Origin: Obscuribacter phosphatis_A
GTDB lineage: Bacteria; Cyanobacteriota; Vampirovibrionia; Obscuribacterales; Obscuribacteraceae
DNA length: 64,000 nucleotides
Reading direction: 5' to 3'
Assembly (NCBI GenBank): GCA_017303615.1
Contig: JAFLCK010000012.1
Coordinates: forward strand, 71,375 to 135,374
Under the pieces are notes generated by a model that saw only the letters and a program-made list of their open reading frames with translations, was not told the origin of the DNA and made no database searches. Both the position numbers and the translations under genes were made by a program. Below are positions 60,062 through 64,000 of this stretch, piece after piece (positions within the stretch are counted from its first letter, which is position 1; every line of letters starts with the position of its first letter).

Positions 60062-60397
60062 CTAGCCTTTCAGCATCGCTTCTGCAGCAAACCAGTCGGA
60101 AACATCACCGCCATGAGCGAAACCACGCTTTTCCCAAAGGCTATAGGCAAGCACGGCAATTGCATGAGCATCAGGCTGAAAATCAATCACCGAACTCTCG
60201 GCAGAAGATTCCAGACTGGCTTGATGAGCGACCGCAGCAGGCGCTGTCGATTCACAAGCTTCATCGGCAATCACAATCGAACTAACTGCCTGCGCTTCGA
60301 CTGCTGCGGCGCTTGCCTTGCTTGTAGTTTTGGTCTTGGCGGCAGACTTGGCTTTGCTAGTCTTACCACTCTGACTTGTTTTTTCGCTGGCAGCCAT
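60062..60397 (-). CDS. DUF2934-domain protein with Lys/Ala-rich N-terminus
   Basis: 111 aa, ATG with GGAG upstream. The first 35 residues are Lys/Ser/Thr/Ala repeats (KTSKAKSAAKTKTTSK), and the middle is Ala/Glu/Ser-rich. The C-terminal 35 residues, 'AIAVLAYSLWEKRGFAHGGDVSDWFAAEAML' (split), match the short DUF2934 motif (IAxxAYxLWExRGxPxGxxxxDWxxAE). Role unknown. Confidence 0.82.
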   Translation of the reverse strand: MAASEKTSQSGKTSKAKSAAKTKTTSKASAAAVEAQAVSSIVIADEACESTAPAAVAHQASLESSAESSVIDFQPDAHAIAVLAYSLWEKRGFAHGGDVSDWFAAEAMLKG

Positions 60398-60649
60398 GAT
60401 TCTTCTCCGGTTTCTGTCTCATCGACAATAAGATAAAGCGTTCGCCACGCCTTGAGTGGCGATGGCGCTCTAAGAAATAGCACCTCACGACAAACAGGTC
60501 AAAAATAAGGCTTTCTCTTCTTTACGTTTGATAGCACAATATATACGAGCCTCTATATACGGTGCAGGGCAAAAAGGGTAAAAAAGTAAAGGCAAAGAAA
60601 GTAAAAGAGTCTAAATAAAAGAGCAAAATTGTCTTTGAGGTTAGCAGCA

Positions 60650-62260
60650 ATGAAAGCAAAAACAAAAGCCACTTTTTTGTGCCTTTCATTACTTCTATCT
60701 TCCGGCCTAATGCCCGCTTATTGCGCCGAGCAAAGCAGCGACCCAGAGCAGGGCGAGAAATTAAGCAAAAGCGTCGGCTTAGAGCAAGTCGAGAAATCAG
60801 GCATTAGCAGCGCCTTACAGCAAGCAGAGCAATTAAGCAAAAACAGAGACTGGCGAGGCTCTGTGCAAAAATACACAGCAGTGCTCAAAGTTCAAGCCGA
60901 CAACGCCGAAGCACTAGCAGGCAGGGGCTTTGCCTATAGCCACTTGGGCGAGTACAAAAAGGCGCTGCAAGACCTAAATAGAGCAATAGAACTCGCCCCC
61001 TCAAGCGCCGACATATTTACAAAGCGCAGCCTGGTCTATTATTGGATGCGTCGGTTTGATCTCTACAAAGCAGATGCCGAAAAGGCTCTTTCATTGACCA
61101 AGGAGGCGCCTCAAGACACCGACAGATTGCTTTACTATGCACACATGCTCGATGCCATCAAAAGAAGCGAAGAAGCAAAAGCAATATACGAGCGAGTCTT
61201 GGCAGACAACAAAGGCAAGAAAGACCTTGAGTCTGTAGTCTATCTTGCGCGCGCCAACCGCTCCCTAGGTCTCAATAAAGATGCCGTTTATTTTCTTACT
61301 ATGGCTATTAAACTGGCGCCTAATCAAGAAGATCTCTATGAAAAGCGGGCCTATTGCTATTTGGCACTGGGTCGCTGGGATCTCGCCATAGCAGACTTGA
61401 ATAAGTTAGGAAAGGAACCCAAGCCAGAGCCTATGAATTATGCCATCTTGGCATATTGCCATCGCTGTCAGCGGCAGTACAAAGAAGCAGTAGAAAACTA
61501 TACGAAGGCATTAGAACTTGACCCTGAATTTCACCAGCTCTACCTAGAAAGAGGCCGAGCCTATCATGCCCTACAAGATCACAAAAATGCTCTCAATGAC
61601 TTTGAGAAATCAATAGGTGCAGACAAAGAAAATGCAGATGCTTACAGAGAGAAGGCGGGTGTCTTGCTTTGTTTGCAGATGCCTAAAGACGCACTCGAAC
61701 AAGCAAAGAAAGCCATCAGTTTAGACCCCAAAGTAAAAGACGGCTACTATACACTTGGACAAGCCAATTTTGGCTCTCAGAACTATAAAGAAGCGATCGC
61801 ATCTATGACCAAGGTAATAGATGCAGACAAAGAAGCAGACCAAGCATTTTTCTGGCGGGGGCTTGCATACAGAGAGCTGAGGCAATATGAAGAGGCTGTG
61901 AAAGACATCACTGCGGCGATTAAGCTATATCAAAATGAACCAAAATATTTTTGCGCCCGCGGCGCCGCTCAAGCAAGCCTGCACAACTATCAAAAGGCGA
62001 TCGCCGACTGCACCAAGTCAATTGCGCTGGCACCGCACCGTACGCATCCATACTTAACCAGAGGGCTTTCATATGCCAGACTAGGACGCTATCAGCTGGC
62101 TCTCAAAGATCTCAACCAAGCAATAAGACAGTACCCAAAGTATGGCGACGCTTACTATCAACGCAGCCTTGTGTATAGAAAACTCGGGCTGCGAGCCAGA
62201 GCCAAGAGAGATCTGCAAGCGGCAAAGAAATATGGTTATGGTGACCCGGCGGCAATGTAG
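60650..62260 (+). CDS. Secreted protein with about ten TPR repeats
   Basis: 536 aa from the ATG at 60650 with GAGG upstream (60629 is less likely). Signal peptide (FLCLSLLLSSGLMPAYCAE) cut near residue 26. TPRs run from ~60 to 530, many nearly canonical: 'AEALAGRGFAYSHLGEYKKA', 'ELDPEFHQLYLERGRAYHAL', 'AIKLAPNQEDLYEKRAYCYL'. The array should form a superhelical binding scaffold outside the cytoplasm. Partners unknown. It is a paralog-like relative of the 8542-9876 protein in architecture only. Confidence 0.9.
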   Translation: MKAKTKATFLCLSLLLSSGLMPAYCAEQSSDPEQGEKLSKSVGLEQVEKSGISSALQQAEQLSKNRDWRGSVQKYTAVLKVQADNAEALAGRGFAYSHLGEYKKALQDLNRAIELAPSSADIFTKRSLVYYWMRRFDLYKADAEKALSLTKEAPQDTDRLLYYAHMLDAIKRSEEAKAIYERVLADNKGKKDLESVVYLARANRSLGLNKDAVYFLTMAIKLAPNQEDLYEKRAYCYLALGRWDLAIADLNKLGKEPKPEPMNYAILAYCHRCQRQYKEAVENYTKALELDPEFHQLYLERGRAYHALQDHKNALNDFEKSIGADKENADAYREKAGVLLCLQMPKDALEQAKKAISLDPKVKDGYYTLGQANFGSQNYKEAIASMTKVIDADKEADQAFFWRGLAYRELRQYEEAVKDITAAIKLYQNEPKYFCARGAAQASLHNYQKAIADCTKSIALAPHRTHPYLTRGLSYARLGRYQLALKDLNQAIRQYPKYGDAYYQRSLVYRKLGLRARAKRDLQAAKKYGYGDPAAM

Positions 62261-62348
62261 ATGCGGGCTAGTGCGGTCTAGTGCTGACAGAGCTGTCCCA
62301 AGAAAAGTTGACACCTAGATTTGTACAAACCAGCGCAAGCACTTGACG

Positions 62349-62624
62349 CTAGGCACGAGGAGGCAAGGACTCGTCAGATAGTCGCAAGTTTGGGTGCTGT
62401 TTATGGATTTCAAAAAGCACCTCAACTATAGGGTCCACGAAGAGAAGGTGAAGTTTATTGATTAACTTCATCCTTTGATCCGGTGGCAGGTCGGTGTCAC
62501 GAATTACAGCCTCCAATCTAAATACTAACGAAGCAATATCTCGAACCACATCTTTGATCTGTCTTGCAAGCTGCTCGCTCTCCACCATACGTTTATACCT
62601 TTCAATAGAGTTTAAATTGACCAA
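62349..62624 (-). CDS. Small helical protein of unknown function, second of a pair
   Basis: 91 aa, TTG start. All-helical, charged: 'QLARQIKDVVRDIASLVFRLE' (split), 'QRMKLINKLHLLFVDPIVEVLFEI' (split). No signal or cysteine. It follows the 62633-62899 gene by 8 bp, suggesting one transcript. Confidence 0.6.
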   Translation of the reverse strand: MVNLNSIERYKRMVESEQLARQIKDVVRDIASLVFRLEAVIRDTDLPPDQRMKLINKLHLLFVDPIVEVLFEIHKQHPNLRLSDESLPPRA

Positions 62625-62632
62625 ATATGCTT

Positions 62633-62899
62633 CTACAGTTTTTTCCTCTTAAACTCCTCATGCCTGACATGCTTCAACTCTGGCAGACCAGTATGTTTAC
62701 TCTCGATGGGTTGAATTACTTTGGAATAGATTAGTTCACAAACTTCTGCTATAGCCAGATTGTATTCTCTCTTCTCGTCCTCCGGGCATTCAGTCAATGG
62801 CGAACTATTGGCACTGGCAGTAAGCAGCCAGAGAATATTTGCCATATGTTCTCGCATAGAAATCGCAGTATCTTTGTCTGTAATCATTCCACTTTCCAT
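62633..62899 (-). CDS. Small helical protein of unknown function, first of a pair
   Basis: 88 aa, ATG start (a second in-frame ATG is 4 codons later). Helical with 'REHMANILWLLTASANSS' and 'LAIAEVCELIYSKVIQPIES', then a basic C-terminus (FKRKKL). No family recognised. It lies between the IS end and its partner. Confidence 0.6.
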   Translation of the reverse strand: MESGMITDKDTAISMREHMANILWLLTASANSSPLTECPEDEKREYNLAIAEVCELIYSKVIQPIESKHTGLPELKHVRHEEFKRKKL

Positions 62900-63024
62900 T
62901 TACATCAATTGGGTTTAGATGATTTTTCGCAATCTCGCACTCTTCATGCTCGCTGCGATGTATCGATACCAGCTTCAGCAAACGCTTTCAGCTTTTCTGA
63001 CCCCACCCATTTTCTTGTACCACG

Positions 63025-63804
63025 TCAAGCAGACAATTCCTGTTCTCGAAAGTGCTGAGCGAATTGCGATGGTGCAATTCGTCCCAGCGATCCGTGCGGT
63101 CTGACTGTGTTGTAGTCTTGCCTCCATTCCTCTGTGATTATGCGGGCTTCATCGATTGAACGAAACCAAACCTCGTTCAGACATTCATCTCGAAATCGCC
63201 CATTAAACGATTCGCAAATCCCGTTTTCCATCGGCTTGCCAGGACGAATGAAATCTAGGTCGACGTTGTGGGTTTTCGACCACTTAAAGAGCGCTTTGCC
63301 GGTGAATTCTGGACCGTTATCGAGGACAAGGCTTCCGGGCTTGCCGTAGCACCAGACAAGACGTTCTAGCACCCGAGCAACGCGCTCTCCAGGCAGGCTA
63401 AAATCGACCTCAATGGCCAGGCACTCGCGAGTAAATTCATCAATGACACTCAATGTTCTAAATCTCCTGCCGGTAGACAGACTGTCGCTAACAAAATCGA
63501 GCGACCAGCGTTGACATGGATACGTAGCTGGTTCAAGCGGTTTTCGCAGGCGTCTTTCTCTTTTGCGGCAACGTTTACGCACCTGCAGTCGCTCTTGTTT
63601 GTAAATCCGATAGACACGCTTCTTATTGATCCGCTGTCCATCTCGTTGCAGCAGCCAGGTAATTCGTTCGTAACCGAATCTCTTTCTGTCATGCGCAATA
63701 TCTATTATTTGCTTCCGAAGTGCAGACTCATCCCTTTTGGTGCTCTTGTGTCGTTGCGTCGCCCTGGGCAGACCCACGGCGAGACAAGCTTTGCGCTCAC
63801 TCAA
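63025..63804 (-). CDS. IS3-family transposase OrfB (integrase core)
   Basis: 259 aa from a TTG at 63804. In the fusion product it continues upstream through '-VLTTSQKRAAVAAFEEVG-' to the frameshift site at ~63858. A DDE rve core: D in 'RWSLDFVSDSL', D in 'LVLDNGPEFTG' and E in 'NGICESFNGRFRDECLNE'. The 'YRIYKQERLQVRKRCRKRERR' part is the usual linker. It catalyses strand transfer of the element. All three catalytic residues are present. Confidence 0.95.
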   Translation of the reverse strand: MSERKACLAVGLPRATQRHKSTKRDESALRKQIIDIAHDRKRFGYERITWLLQRDGQRINKKRVYRIYKQERLQVRKRCRKRERRLRKPLEPATYPCQRWSLDFVSDSLSTGRRFRTLSVIDEFTRECLAIEVDFSLPGERVARVLERLVWCYGKPGSLVLDNGPEFTGKALFKWSKTHNVDLDFIRPGKPMENGICESFNGRFRDECLNEVWFRSIDEARIITEEWRQDYNTVRPHGSLGRIAPSQFAQHFREQELSA

Positions 63805-63851
63805 TCCTACCTCCTCAAAGGCCGCTACAGCGGCTCTCTTCTGAGAGGTGG

Positions 63852-64000
63852 TCAGTACTTTTTTGAGAGTGCGTTCTTGTATCCGTCAATGAGCAAAGTC
63901 TGTTCTCCAAGCAGCTTCTTTAGCTGTATGTTCTCATCCTCTAACTGTCTCAGGCGTTTAACATCCGCGGACTGCATGCCGCCATATTTGGCTCGCCAGT
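63852..64000 (-). CDS. IS3-family OrfA, C-terminal part
   Basis: 48 codons to the stop at 63852 are visible: 'WRAKYGGMQSADVKRLRQLE', 'DENIQLKKLLGEQTLLIDGY' and 'KNALSKKY' end. This leucine-zipper-like tail follows the DNA-binding HTH, which lies outside the window. The A6G sequence (63858-63864 as CTTTTTT on the plus strand) near its end should promote the -1 shift that produces OrfAB. Confidence 0.9.
   Translation of the reverse strand, partial: WRAKYGGMQSADVKRLRQLEDENIQLKKLLGEQTLLIDGYKNALSKKY

Larger units (their letters stand above)
62998..64000 (-). mobile_element. IS3-family insertion sequence (enters from the right edge)
   Basis: Contains orfB complete and the 3' part of orfA, with a slippery A6G heptamer between them. 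The likely terminal repeat begins TGACCCCACCC at 62998, as in IS3-family elements that start with TG. The other end lies beyond 64000. It may have inserted downstream of the 62633-62899 gene. Confidence 0.85.

Noticed and set aside
1..64000. tRNA, rRNA, CRISPR, prophage att sites
   Set aside because: Looked for TTCGAAT-type T-loops, regularly spaced 25-40-bp repeats and phage genes. None found. This was done by eye and weak tRNA-like sequences could be missed.

Overview
The window looks like chromosomal sequence from a free-living bacterium. No rRNA, tRNA, CRISPR array or prophage was found. Several traits point towards the non-photosynthetic cyanobacterial sister lineage (Vampirovibrionia/Melainabacteria, for example Obscuribacterales): many secreted TPR proteins, WG-repeat proteins, small 'orphan' proteins with degenerate EF-hand or Gly-rich segments, paralogous sensor kinases, and an isocitrate dehydrogenase with a C-terminal extension. 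This placement is an inference from gene content, not a search result. About 60 genes are supported. Most are single genes or short operons on both strands, and many have no recognisable family.

Layout. 1-10.4 kb: the 5' part of a large protein with repeated MshEN-like units (running off the left edge), a DUF6088/AbiEi-like winged-helix protein, a GNAT acetyltransferase, a class V aminotransferase, a J-like membrane protein coupled to a second membrane protein, a secreted TPR protein and an EF-hand protein. 10.6-12.4 kb: a TetR regulator overlapping a ferritin-like diiron protein, with a palindromic operator at the promoter. 12.5-17.2 kb: a putative zincin, a secreted repeat protein, a TPR protein and a SRAP/YedK DNA-repair protein. 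17.3-21.8 kb: a tightly packed and partly overlapping run of a secreted coiled-coil protein, a Rieske oxygenase, a small membrane protein, a PAF-acetylhydrolase-like hydrolase and a calpain-like protease. 23.2-30.2 kb: two paralogous two-component systems interleaved with unknown membrane and small proteins.

30.4-51 kb is a visibly AT-richer accessory stretch. It holds a YiiX-like papain-fold protein, two WG-repeat proteins, icd with a strong terminator, an alpha-2-macroglobulin-like protein with a thioester motif, a tandem pair of secreted paralogs, an alpha/beta hydrolase, a two-gene unit of unknown function, and at least two decayed partial duplicates of neighbouring genes. At about 51.4 kb the composition switches abruptly to GC-rich across a MoxR ATPase / VWA / membrane protein operon (51.4-54.4 kb). 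55-62.3 kb contains a polyprenol-type glycosyltransferase, trans-aconitate methyltransferase, a membrane protein with two ribosomal L7/L12-CTD-like segments, a Gly-rich Spy/CpxP-like protein, a ChaN/Tiki-like protein, a DUF2934 protein and a large TPR protein. The right edge is an IS3-family element entering from outside the window.

No single obvious new defence or biosynthetic system stands out. The best candidates for something undescribed are the triplicated MshEN-like protein, the membrane-anchored VWA/MoxR triad, the membrane L7/L12-CTD protein, the J-like protein with an altered HPD motif, and the habit of filling intergenic gaps with locus-private short tandem repeats.
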